A stretch of 64,000 nucleotides of DNA. Origin: Oceanospirillum sp048264105. GTDB lineage: Bacteria > Pseudomonadota > Gammaproteobacteria > Pseudomonadales > Halomonadaceae. The notes under the pieces were generated by a model. It had not been told where the DNA came from. It searched no databases and saw nothing but the letters and a program-made list of their open reading frames with translations. Both the position numbers and the translations under genes were made by a program. The stretch is taken from positions 372,001 through 436,000 of the forward strand of contig JBLXDJ010000003.1 of assembly GCA_048264105.1 (NCBI GenBank), read 5' to 3'. This document shows, in pieces, positions 7,827 to 15,948 of this stretch (position 1 is the stretch's first letter; each line of letters starts with the position of its first letter).

Positions 7827-10700
7827 ATGCTGCCCTACATTCCCGGACAACGATGGATCAGTGACGCTGAAAGCGACTTAGGATTAGGAACCATTCTGAC
7901 CTGCGATATGCGAAGCGTAACCGTGCTGTTTCCGGCTTCGGGAGAGACCCGCGTGTATGCTACCCGCTCGGCTCCGCTGACCCGGGTATCCTTCTCCGCC
8001 GGTGACCAGATCGAAAGTCACGAAGGAGAACGTTTTATCGTTGCCACCGCTCTGGAAGAAGATGGCCTTTTGGTTTATATCTGCCTCGACGCTCAGGGCA
8101 ATGAGAAAGAAGTGCCGGAGACGCACCTCAACAATCACCTGAGCCTGCAGAAAGCAAAAGACCGCCTGTTGACCGGCCAGATCGACCGCAACGACTGGTT
8201 CAACCTGCGTTACCGCACCCTGCTGCAAAGTGACAAACAGAGCCGGGCCGCGATTCAGGGTCTGTCCGGTGCCCGTATGGCACTGATTCCTCACCAGCTG
8301 TATATCGCTCACAGTGTTGCCAGCCGTTACGCACCACGGGTTCTGCTGGCAGATGAAGTCGGTTTGGGTAAAACCGTTGAAGCGGGTCTGATTCTGCACC
8401 GTCAGTGGCTGACCGGAAACGCCCGCCGCATTCTGATTGTGGTGCCGGAATCGCTGCAGAACCAGTGGCTGGTGGAGATGCTGCGCCGCTTTAATCTGCA
8501 GTTCAGCCTGTTTGATTACGAACGCTGCGCCCAGTATCCCGGTCAAAACGCTTTTGAACAGGCGCAGCTGGCGATCTGCAGTCTGGAACTGCTGACCGAT
8601 CATCCGGAACTGCTGGAGCAGGCCGTTGCCGCTCAGTGGGACACCCTGGTTGTGGATGAAGCCCACCATCTGGAGTGGCACCCGGAAGCGCCAAGCAAAG
8701 CCTACCAGTGTATTGAACAACTGGCCGAGGACACCTCCGGCCTGTTACTGCTGACTGCAACCCCGGAACAGCTGGGCAAGGCCAGCCACTTTGCCCGTCT
8801 GCGCTTACTGGACCCGGAGCGTTACTCAAGCTTTGAACAGTTCGAGCAGGAAGAGGGCCAGTACCAGCCGATCGCCGAAGCCGTAGAAGCGCTGGAAGCG
8901 ATCGCCGATGGCGAACCGGCTACTCAGACAGTTATCGCTCAGCTGCGTGACCTGCTGCCGGAGTCCGATGCTCAGGCACTGATTGAACTGATTGAAAACG
9001 ACGAAGCCGATCTGGAACAGATCGATTCCGCCTGCGCGCAACTGCAGGGACAGCTGCTGGATCGTCACGGCACCGGCCGCGTTCTGTTCCGCAACACCCG
9101 TGACACCGTCACCGGCTTTAAACAGCGCCAGCTGCAGCGTCATCCGCTGGAACTGCCGGAAGCTTATGAGCCGCAGATGAGCTCACCGGAACTGCAGGCA
9201 CACCTGAGTCCGGAACAGTTTATCGAAGATGCGCTGGTCACCGATAGCTGGGCAAAAGATGACAGCCGCTTCCAATGGCTGCTGGAACATCTGCACAACC
9301 ATGATGACGAGAAAACCCTGCTGATCTGCCACAGTGCCGCAACAGCTCTGGCGCTGTCCGAAGCGCTGAAAGACGCCACCGGCCTGCACGCCCCCGCCTT
9401 CCATGAAGGCCTGAGCATTCTGGAGCGAGACCGTGCTGCCGCCTGGTTCGCCGATCATGAATCCGGCCCTCCGGTACTGATCTGTTCCGAGATCGGCAGT
9501 GAAGGCCGTAACTTCCAGTTTGCCCGCCATCTGGTGCTGTTTGATCTGCCACCCAACCCGGATCTGCTGGAGCAGCGTATCGGCCGTCTCGACCGTATCG
9601 GTCAGCAGCATGATATTCAGATCCATGCACCTTACTTTGAAGAATCCGGCCAGCAGGATCTGCTGGACTGGTACGATCAGGGGCTGAATGCCTTTGCGGC
9701 ACCTTGCCCAGCTGCATCTGCCCTGTTTGCCGAGTTTGGTGAAGCCGTCTCTGATGCCATTATCAGTCAGGATGCCGAACGTCTTGAGGCGCTGACCGAA
9801 GCCACTGCACAGCGTCGTCAGGAACTGAACGTCGCCATGCAGGCCGGTCGTGACCGTCTGCTGGAGCGCAACGCCTGCCGTCCGCAGGAAGCCAAAGAAC
9901 TGGTGGACGCCATTGAAGCTCAGGATGACCCACAAGCTCTGAACACCTGGCTGGAGAACGCACTAGATATCTTCGGTGTGAACAGCGAAGAAACCGGCGA
10001 ATTCAGCTGGCACCTGACGCCGGGTGAGCACATGTTAAACTCGGATCTTCCGGGACTGGACAACGAAGACGGCTTTTCCATGACCACCAGCCGCGACTAC
10101 GCGCTGCATCGTGAAGACCTGCAGTTCTTCAGCTGGGAGCACCCGTTTGTACAGGCGCTGCAGGAACAGGTTGTTTCCGGCAGCCTTGGCAATAACGCGG
10201 TCAGCATCTTCAAAACCAAGGCACTGCCGGAAGGCACACTGCTGCTGGAAGTGATCGCATCGATCCACTGCGCAGCACCGAAACACCTGCAGATCGGTCG
10301 CTACCTGCCACCAACTACCATGCGCTTCCTGCTGGATGAACGTGGTAACGATCTGGGCAAAAAGGTGAGTTTTGAAGGCCTGAGTCCGAAACTGGAGAAG
10401 CTGAAAAAAGCCACCGCGCGGGAAGTGGTGAAACTGCGTCAGGAGCAGATCCGGGACCTGGTGGATACCGCTGATGACAGAGCCAATGAGATTCTGCCCA
10501 CCGTAATCGAAGAAGCGCAGCTGAAGATGCAGTCCCTGCTGTATCCGGAAGTGCAGCGGATGAAAGCGCTTCGTGAGGTAAATCCATCGATCCGTGATAT
10601 CGAAGTGAAAGCACTGGAGATGGAGTATCTGGCCGTGGCCGATGCGCTGGAAAAAGCACGGGTGAATATCGAAGGTATCCGGGTGATTGTAACGGCATAA
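7827..10700 (+). CDS. rapA: RNA polymerase-associated helicase-like ATPase RapA
   Basis: A 957-residue SWI2/SNF2-type ATPase, close to the 968 residues of E. coli RapA. It binds RNA polymerase and promotes recycling of stalled or post-termination complexes. The N-terminal Tudor-like repeats (from PGQRWISDAESDLGLGTIL) are followed by helicase motif I (EVGLGKTVEAG, K182), DEAH-box DEAHH (D277), motif III LLLTATP, and in the second RecA lobe EIGSEGRNFQFA and QRIGRLDRIGQ. The C-terminal RapA-specific domain continues to the end. Start ATG with AGAGG upstream. It is a single gene closed by a strong terminator. Confidence 0.97.
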   Translation: MLPYIPGQRWISDAESDLGLGTILTCDMRSVTVLFPASGETRVYATRSAPLTRVSFSAGDQIESHEGERFIVATALEEDGLLVYICLDAQGNEKEVPETHLNNHLSLQKAKDRLLTGQIDRNDWFNLRYRTLLQSDKQSRAAIQGLSGARMALIPHQLYIAHSVASRYAPRVLLADEVGLGKTVEAGLILHRQWLTGNARRILIVVPESLQNQWLVEMLRRFNLQFSLFDYERCAQYPGQNAFEQAQLAICSLELLTDHPELLEQAVAAQWDTLVVDEAHHLEWHPEAPSKAYQCIEQLAEDTSGLLLLTATPEQLGKASHFARLRLLDPERYSSFEQFEQEEGQYQPIAEAVEALEAIADGEPATQTVIAQLRDLLPESDAQALIELIENDEADLEQIDSACAQLQGQLLDRHGTGRVLFRNTRDTVTGFKQRQLQRHPLELPEAYEPQMSSPELQAHLSPEQFIEDALVTDSWAKDDSRFQWLLEHLHNHDDEKTLLICHSAATALALSEALKDATGLHAPAFHEGLSILERDRAAAWFADHESGPPVLICSEIGSEGRNFQFARHLVLFDLPPNPDLLEQRIGRLDRIGQQHDIQIHAPYFEESGQQDLLDWYDQGLNAFAAPCPAASALFAEFGEAVSDAIISQDAERLEALTEATAQRRQELNVAMQAGRDRLLERNACRPQEAKELVDAIEAQDDPQALNTWLENALDIFGVNSEETGEFSWHLTPGEHMLNSDLPGLDNEDGFSMTTSRDYALHREDLQFFSWEHPFVQALQEQVVSGSLGNNAVSIFKTKALPEGTLLLEVIASIHCAAPKHLQIGRYLPPTTMRFLLDERGNDLGKKVSFEGLSPKLEKLKKATAREVVKLRQEQIRDLVDTADDRANEILPTVIEEAQLKMQSLLYPEVQRMKALREVNPSIRDIEVKALEMEYLAVADALEKARVNIEGIRVIVTA

Positions 10701-10719
10701 CGTTACCAATCAGGGATAA

Positions 10720-10758
10720 AAAAGAGCCGCAGGGTTTAACCCCTACGGCTCTTTTTTT
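10720..10758 (+). terminator. rapA terminator
   Basis: The stem AAGAGCCGcAGGG / CCCtaCGGCTCTT, with minor mismatches, is followed by a run of seven T. It lies 20 bases after the rapA stop. Confidence 0.9.
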
Positions 10759-10795
10759 ATTCGGTGTCCATGGTTCAGGCGATTAGGCTTCGGCG

Positions 10796-12184
10796 CTATT
10801 CATTCGCCATCGCCGCAGCCTGCACTTCAGGCTCGGGGGCTTCAGGATCAATAAGACCGGGGCGGGGCAGCAGTGGCTGCATCTTCTTATAAATCGCCTC
10901 AACCTGAGCTTTGTCTTCTGCCGATAACTTATCGTTCCAGGAAAACTCTACCGCCAGACGCCACAAATGACGGAAGCGCCAGCGCAGGCAAACCAGAAGC
11001 TCGGAGATTTCAGCCATCTCAACAGAGTCTATCTCGTCTTTGTGCTTCTCACCCCAGCTGAACCATTCGGATAAGTGCTCAGACCCCATACCAGCAGAGT
11101 CACGCACCCAGCGCAGCTGTGTAATGGTTTCCGAGACACCTCGGGCGATACGGGAACGGGGATAGTTGGATGCGATATCAAACAGCTCTACGGCAAGCTC
11201 AAACAGCTGGCTGACCTGATCATTCTGTCGGGCAACATCTTCAACCTTCACCTCCGGCAGCGCATTGACCGCATGGGAAGCGATTCTCGGATCTTTCAGA
11301 ACCGCCAGCAGCGCCTCAACATTGCGCACACCAAAGGTACCCATGTTGACTTCCAGATAAGCATTCCAGGCCAGAATCGTTTTCTCCGGGCGCTGCTCAT
11401 CATAGAAAATATCAAACAGGTTGTCTGACATTGCCACCAAGGGGGCGATCCAACTGATCTCTTTGGCCGGTTTCTGGGAGGGATAACCGGAACGATCACA
11501 GCGCTCCTGATGATCGGCAACGCCATCAAGGGCATCCTGATCATAAATCTTACGGCCATCCATAATGATACGGGCAACAATCGGGTGGGTTTTAAGTGCC
11601 CGCCACTGCTGATAGCTCAGGCCTTCCTTCCTGGTAGCCGCATCCACGGGGATATGCAGCAGTCCAATATCGTGACCCAGCCCCGCAGCAAAGGCAGAGA
11701 AATAACTCTGGTTAGGCAAGCCGAGGATTTTGGCCAAAAGCGGGGTCATCCATGCTGCAAACAGACTGCGCTTGTAAACATCAGGCATCACCTTCTGCAT
11801 AACAGTAAGACGCTGCAGGATCTGTGCAGGAATCGGCTTTATAAAGAGAAGCTGTCGGATGGTGACTTCAAACTCGAAGTGCTGATGCAGAAGATTAAAC
11901 TGAGATTCCGATTCCACCAGTTCCAGAATCTGATTCAGAATGTCGTAAACGGTAAGAGCATTAGCCACGCTCACGGACTGATCCAGCTCTTTCTTCAATT
12001 TATGCTGCACCAGATGACCAGCCACTTTCTGGTTAATCACCGCGCCTTTCTTCAGCAGCAGGACACCGTGCTCATTGAAGATATCTTCAGCTGCAGTCGC
12101 CGGGTTGGTTTTTTGGACATCTGCCAGATGGTTTACGTACTCATCGGTCTGATTAAGATCGTATTCGTTATTCTGTTCCGACAT
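10796..12184 (-). CDS. HD-GYP-like domain protein, partly degenerate
   Basis: A 462-residue cytoplasmic protein. The middle contains an HD-GYP domain, the family that hydrolyses cyclic di-GMP: GLGHDIGLLHIP carries the HD pair, HPIVARIIMD the next metal ligand, and VADHQERCDRSGYP the GYP signature. The last is degenerate: the usual HHExxDGxGYP reads DHQERCDRSGYP, so one metal-binding histidine and a glycine are replaced. Helical segments of unknown role lie on both sides. Activity may be reduced or lost, with a binding or scaffold role instead. It is a single gene, divergent from nothing and convergent with rapA. Confidence 0.8.
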   Translation of the reverse strand: MSEQNNEYDLNQTDEYVNHLADVQKTNPATAAEDIFNEHGVLLLKKGAVINQKVAGHLVQHKLKKELDQSVSVANALTVYDILNQILELVESESQFNLLHQHFEFEVTIRQLLFIKPIPAQILQRLTVMQKVMPDVYKRSLFAAWMTPLLAKILGLPNQSYFSAFAAGLGHDIGLLHIPVDAATRKEGLSYQQWRALKTHPIVARIIMDGRKIYDQDALDGVADHQERCDRSGYPSQKPAKEISWIAPLVAMSDNLFDIFYDEQRPEKTILAWNAYLEVNMGTFGVRNVEALLAVLKDPRIASHAVNALPEVKVEDVARQNDQVSQLFELAVELFDIASNYPRSRIARGVSETITQLRWVRDSAGMGSEHLSEWFSWGEKHKDEIDSVEMAEISELLVCLRWRFRHLWRLAVEFSWNDKLSAEDKAQVEAIYKKMQPLLPRPGLIDPEAPEPEVQAAAMANE

Positions 12185-12300
12185 CCAAGCGCCTCTGATA
12201 ACCCTTCACGTGAGCGACTGCCGCTCTGTCCCGTTTTTGTCTTTCATTCCATAATACCAAACTAACCCGCTTTGAAAATGTTTCTCGTGTGTTGCTTTAG

Positions 12301-13197
12301 TTACCGTATGAGTATCTGTTCCAAAGCAGGCTTCAGGGTTTGGTAACGGAACTCAAAACCCGCATCCTGAAGCCGATGGGGTACAACCCGGGCACCGGTC
12401 AGCAACATCTGAGACAACTCCCCCAGCGCCAGCTTAAGAACACAGGCCGGAACCGGCATCAGCAAGGGACGATGCAGTACCCCGGCCAGAACACGGCTGA
12501 AAGTGGCGTTGCGAACCGGCGTCGGAGCTGTGCCATTAAAAGCACCTTCAAGGTCATCCCGCTCCATCAGAAACAGAATCGCCGCAATCAGATCATCCCG
12601 ATGCACCCAAGGCATATAGTGCTGCCCCGATCCGAGGCGTCCGCCCAGGCCCATTTTGAATGGCGTCAGTAACCTTGCCAGCATGCCGCCATCCGGCCCC
12701 AGCACCAGACCGGTTCTTAACAGACAGACCCGCACACCGCTTTGTTCAGCGGCCATCGCTTCACTCTCCCACTCCATACAAAGACGGTGAGCAAACTCAT
12801 CATGGCTTTCCGAGGCCTCGGTTACCTCATCATCACCATGGGCTCCGTAAAAGCCGATGGCAGAGCCACTGATCAGTACCTTAGGTTTATGACTGGCCTC
12901 TTTGGCAAAACGTACCAGCTGGCGGGTTGGCCGAAGTCGGCTTTGCAGTAACTCTTCTTTACGGGCGTCGCTCCAGCGGTCATCCGCAATGGGGGCTCCG
13001 GCCAGATTGATCATCACATCAATGGGCTGATCCAACCACTGCAGAGGATCAGAAGCGGCATTCACCGGTCGTCCGATGATACCGTTAACCTGATCCGGCC
13101 GACGGCTAACCACGTAAAGTGTATGTCCCTGATCAAGCAGTTGATTGCACAGCGCCCGACCGATAAAACCTGTGCCACCCGTAATCATAATATTCAT
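12301..13197 (-). CDS. yfcH: TIGR01777-family NAD(P)-binding epimerase-like protein (YfcH)
   Basis: A 298-residue protein of the extended short-chain dehydrogenase type. The N-terminal Rossmann motif MITGGTGFIGRALCNQL, NLAGAPIADDRWSDARKEEL and ISGSAIGFYG are signatures of the YfcH/SulA-like TIGR01777 family; a DUF1731-type C-terminal domain ends it (VPHRLQDAGFEFRYQTLKPAL). The biochemical reaction is unknown. AGGAG precedes the start. It is divergent from the CbiX-like gene with a LitR-type operator between them, which suggests it belongs to the light-response cluster. That link is inference. Confidence 0.88.
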   Translation of the reverse strand: MNIMITGGTGFIGRALCNQLLDQGHTLYVVSRRPDQVNGIIGRPVNAASDPLQWLDQPIDVMINLAGAPIADDRWSDARKEELLQSRLRPTRQLVRFAKEASHKPKVLISGSAIGFYGAHGDDEVTEASESHDEFAHRLCMEWESEAMAAEQSGVRVCLLRTGLVLGPDGGMLARLLTPFKMGLGGRLGSGQHYMPWVHRDDLIAAILFLMERDDLEGAFNGTAPTPVRNATFSRVLAGVLHRPLLMPVPACVLKLALGELSQMLLTGARVVPHRLQDAGFEFRYQTLKPALEQILIR

Positions 13198-13257
13198 AAC
13201 AGTGGTTCTCCTGCCGCCATTAGCACTTGATTGAGTATGATTTAAAACCGATAAATT

Positions 13258-13281
13258 TGTATAATTTTTTTATTTTGTATA
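13258..13281 (+). promoter_or_regulatory. LitR/PplR-type direct-repeat operator 1
   Basis: TGTATA (13258-13263) and TGTATA (13276-13281) are spaced by exactly 12 bases. This fits the direct-repeat consensus T(G/A)TACA-N12-TGTA(C/T)A known for class II LitR (PplR) regulators, with one mismatch in the left half. It lies between yfcH and the CbiX-like gene, so it could control both. The second half overlaps a possible -35 element (TTGTAT). Confidence 0.7.
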
Positions 13282-13324
13282 ACTCAACGATCTTCCTTCT
13301 ACGCAACCGGAGAAGTACCGGATT

Positions 13325-13741
13325 ATGTCAGACAACAATCTCACCTCATCTTTGTCTTCGTCACGACAAACCCTGCTGGTTTTGCTGGCTCACGGCAGTA
13401 GCGACCCGGCGTGGCAAAAGCCCTTTCAGGAGATGACCGCCAGCATTGCGGCAAACCAGCCGCACCCCGTAAGGCTTTGTTTTATGGAGCTTTGCGGCCC
13501 GTCACTGGAAGATATTGCCAATGAGCAACCTGCGGATCAGATGATTGATATTGAGATTCTGCCGCTGTTCTTCTCCGCCGGTCGCCATCTGAGACGGGAT
13601 GTACCCCATCAGATTGCTGAACTGAACGAACGCTTCCCCAACCTGACCTTTACCCTGCATGACCCGGTGGGTATCCACCCGAAAATGACCGAGGCTTTAA
13701 CCGCTATTGCAGCGGATCTCGATTTTTCCGACAAAAAATAA
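13325..13741 (+). CDS. CbiX-like short chelatase domain protein
   Basis: A 138-residue single-domain protein of the CbiX/sirohydrochlorin chelatase fold, the size of the short CbiX forms. Both metal-binding histidines can be seen: LLAHGSSDPAW (H23) and FFSAGRHLRRDVP (H88). The known family inserts cobalt or iron into sirohydrochlorin. No cobalamin or siroheme gene lies nearby, and it is flanked on both sides by LitR-type operators, so its tetrapyrrole role here is open. GGAGAAG lies a little far (about 11 bases) from the ATG. Confidence 0.82.
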   Translation: MSDNNLTSSLSSSRQTLLVLLAHGSSDPAWQKPFQEMTASIAANQPHPVRLCFMELCGPSLEDIANEQPADQMIDIEILPLFFSAGRHLRRDVPHQIAELNERFPNLTFTLHDPVGIHPKMTEALTAIAADLDFSDKK

Positions 13742-13742
13742 T

Positions 13743-13766
13743 TGTACAATTTTATTTTTTTGTACA
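13743..13766 (+). promoter_or_regulatory. LitR/PplR-type direct-repeat operator 2
   Basis: TGTACA (13743-13748) and TGTACA (13761-13766) are spaced by exactly 12 bases, a perfect match to T(G/A)TACA-N12-TGTA(C/T)A. The right half overlaps TTGTAC (13760-13765), which with TATCTG (13782-13787, spacer 16) could form the promoter for the DUF523-DUF1722 gene and the regulator after it. Confidence 0.8.
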
Positions 13767-13859
13767 ATTATAAGTAACAGCTATCTGACAAAACCCTGAA
13801 CGCTTTAACCAGGGTTCTTCGCCCTTAACTCATTTGAGTGCCTAAAGAGGTCTGTTGCT

Positions 13860-14846
13860 ATGACAAACGCCACCACAACGACATCACAAACATCAGGTTT
13901 TCCGGATCGTGAAATTCGCGTTGGCATCAGCCAATGTCTGCTGGGAGAGCAGGTGCGTTTTGACGGCGGCCACAAGCATGCCCGCTACTGTACCGAGACT
14001 CTGGCCAAGTACTTTACCTTTGTACCGACATGCCCTGAGGTTGGTGCGGGTATGAGCATCCCCCGGGAACCGATCCGACTGGTCAGCATGCAGGATGAAG
14101 TACGGGTTCGGGGTACAAAAAGCGATGACGATTACACCGAACAGCTGACAGACTTCAGCGAGCGGGCCGTTAAGCGTTTGTCCGGTCTGAGCGGTTACGT
14201 GCTGCTGGGCAAATCCCCCAGCTGCGGCATGGAGCGGGTCAAGGTCTATCGCGAAAACGGCAACCGGTCTGATATCTCTCAGGGCGGCGTCTTTGCGGAA
14301 GCCCTGATGCGCACCTATCCGGAACTACCGGTTGAGGAGAGCGGACGTCTGACCGATCCTCAGCTGCGGGAAAGCTTCCTGACCCGTGTTTATGCCTATA
14401 GCACCTGGCAGGCGATGGAAGAGCAGGGCATCACGCCTAAAGCGCTGATCGACTTTCACACCCAATACAAACCGCTGCTGATGGCCCACAACCAGCAGGC
14501 CTACCGGGATCTGGGCAAATGGTTGGCGGGTGTGGATAAAACCAGCGTCGAACAGAAAGCCAAAGAGTATCTGCCTAAGTTTATGGCGATTCTGAAAGAA
14601 CCGGCCACCCGTGAAAATCACACCAATACCCTGATGCATCTGCAGGGTTATCTGAAAGAGAAGCTGACCAGCTCAGAACGCCAGAATCTGCGTCAGACCA
14701 TTGATAATTACCGCACCGGCATGATCCCACTGATCGCGCCTCTGGTACTGATGCGTCATCTGTTTGAAGTGCACGGTTGCGAATATGCCGGTAACTATCG
14801 CTATCTATACCCTTACCCGGAAGATCTGGCGATTGATGGTGTTTAA
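13860..14846 (+). CDS. DUF523-DUF1722 protein (YbgA-type)
   Basis: A 328-residue two-domain protein. Residues 15-160 match DUF523 (VGISQCLLGEQVRFDGGHK, CPEVGAGMSIPREPIRL, GKSPSCGMERVKVY), whose conserved cysteines suggest a metal or Fe-S site. Residues 190-310 match DUF1722 (YbgA: FHTQYKPLLMAHNQQAYRDLG, NTLMHLQGYLKEKL). This fusion is frequently found beside photolyase genes, and a tRNA-thiouridine-removing or DNA-repair role has been proposed; I treat the function as unknown. It sits directly behind operator 2 and is followed 79 bases later by the MerR regulator, so it is probably the first gene of a light-induced operon. Confidence 0.9.
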   Translation: MTNATTTTSQTSGFPDREIRVGISQCLLGEQVRFDGGHKHARYCTETLAKYFTFVPTCPEVGAGMSIPREPIRLVSMQDEVRVRGTKSDDDYTEQLTDFSERAVKRLSGLSGYVLLGKSPSCGMERVKVYRENGNRSDISQGGVFAEALMRTYPELPVEESGRLTDPQLRESFLTRVYAYSTWQAMEEQGITPKALIDFHTQYKPLLMAHNQQAYRDLGKWLAGVDKTSVEQKAKEYLPKFMAILKEPATRENHTNTLMHLQGYLKEKLTSSERQNLRQTIDNYRTGMIPLIAPLVLMRHLFEVHGCEYAGNYRYLYPYPEDLAIDGV

Positions 14847-14925
14847 CACTCCATCAGTCTGATACCGATCGGTGCAATAAAGACGGCGATACGAATACGC
14901 CCCGTCAGGGGCAGCAGGAAAGACC

Positions 14926-15879
14926 ATGAGCCAATCCCCCACACTCCATCCTTTCAGCACAACAGAAGTAACCAGCGATACCGATCGCTGGTTACCCATC
15001 CGGGAAGTTTCTGAACGTACCGGCGTCAACTCGGTAACGCTCCGTGCCTGGGAGCGTCGCTACGGCCTGATCAAACCCCAGCGAACTCACAAGGGACACC
15101 GCCTCTACTCAGAATTTGATATCGAACGTATCGAGCAGATTCAGCAATGGCTGAGCCGTGGGGTTTCTGTGGGACAGGTCGCTAAGCTGTTACCCCCCTT
15201 AACCGAACGGGAAGCTGCAGCCCGGGAATCAACTCCGGCAACACGTTCGGCGAACCCTGAACCGGACTGGCAACCGGTATTGGATGAATCCATGGAGGCG
15301 CTGCAACAGGGCAATATGATTCGCTTTGACCAGACACTGAATCAGGTCAGCGCCATCTATCCCGCGGCTCTGCTGATGCGTTTTTTCTGGCAACCGCTGC
15401 TGGCCAATCTGGCTGCGGAGCCCGAGGGCGAGCGCCGTCAGCTGATGCAGCTGCAGCTGGACAGCTATCTTCGCAATCGCGTCGGGGCGCGCCTGATGCA
15501 TCGTAATCTGCAGACCAAAGAGCAGAAGCGTTTGCTGATCAGCCACCTGCCGACACTCTCCCCCAAGTTTGAACTCTGGCTGGCCGCTCTGATGTGTACC
15601 GACCTGAACATTCCCGTGCTGCTGGTGGATGAGTTACCGGGCTGGTCGCTACTGCACCTGATTGAGCAGCAGCAGCCCCTGAGCGGTGTTTTACTACTGG
15701 GCAATGAGAAAACCGCGCCCCTGAAGCAGAGTGAACAGCAACAGCTTAAAACGATGACCCCACCCTGCTGGCTGGCGGGCCCTCTGGCCAGAATTCAGCC
15801 GGACATCTTTACCGAATGCGGCTGGCAGATCGCTGAAGACTGGCCGGAGCTACTGAACGAGAAACGACAGGAGTTCTGA
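14926..15879 (+). CDS. MerR-family regulator of the LitR/CarH type, apparently B12-independent
   Basis: A 317-residue regulator. Residues ~22-90 form a MerR helix-turn-helix (WLPIREVSERTGVNSVTLRAWERRYGLIKPQRTHKGHRLYSEFDIERI). Residues ~120-310 resemble the helical cap plus Rossmann-like cobalamin-binding part of CarH/LitR (ERRQLMQLQLDSYLRNRVGARL..., then KFELWLAALMCTDLNIPVLLVDE). The cobalamin ligand signature (DxHxxG) and the following GG motif are not visible, so it looks like the class II LitR group that responds to light through a partner LOV protein, not through adenosyl-B12. It most likely binds the two N12 direct repeats upstream. GCAGGAAAG gives the ribosome site. No LOV gene is in the window. 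Confidence 0.87.
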   Translation: MSQSPTLHPFSTTEVTSDTDRWLPIREVSERTGVNSVTLRAWERRYGLIKPQRTHKGHRLYSEFDIERIEQIQQWLSRGVSVGQVAKLLPPLTEREAAARESTPATRSANPEPDWQPVLDESMEALQQGNMIRFDQTLNQVSAIYPAALLMRFFWQPLLANLAAEPEGERRQLMQLQLDSYLRNRVGARLMHRNLQTKEQKRLLISHLPTLSPKFELWLAALMCTDLNIPVLLVDELPGWSLLHLIEQQQPLSGVLLLGNEKTAPLKQSEQQQLKTMTPPCWLAGPLARIQPDIFTECGWQIAEDWPELLNEKRQEF

Positions 15880-15948
15880 TGCCATCAGCATCAGGAACAC
15901 CTGGATTGAATCAGTAGAGACAGAATCAGAGACAAACAAGGAGGCGAT

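Noticed and set aside
7586..7828. Open frame of 80 codons on the minus strand in the rapA upstream region
   Set aside because: No recognisable features, basic mixed composition, and it covers the likely rapA promoter.
7884..10709. Several long antisense open frames within rapA (up to ~280 codons)
   Set aside because: They mirror the codon usage of rapA in other frames and have no domain signatures. The same holds for antisense frames in leuA, lutB, pepP and the dehydrogenase gene.
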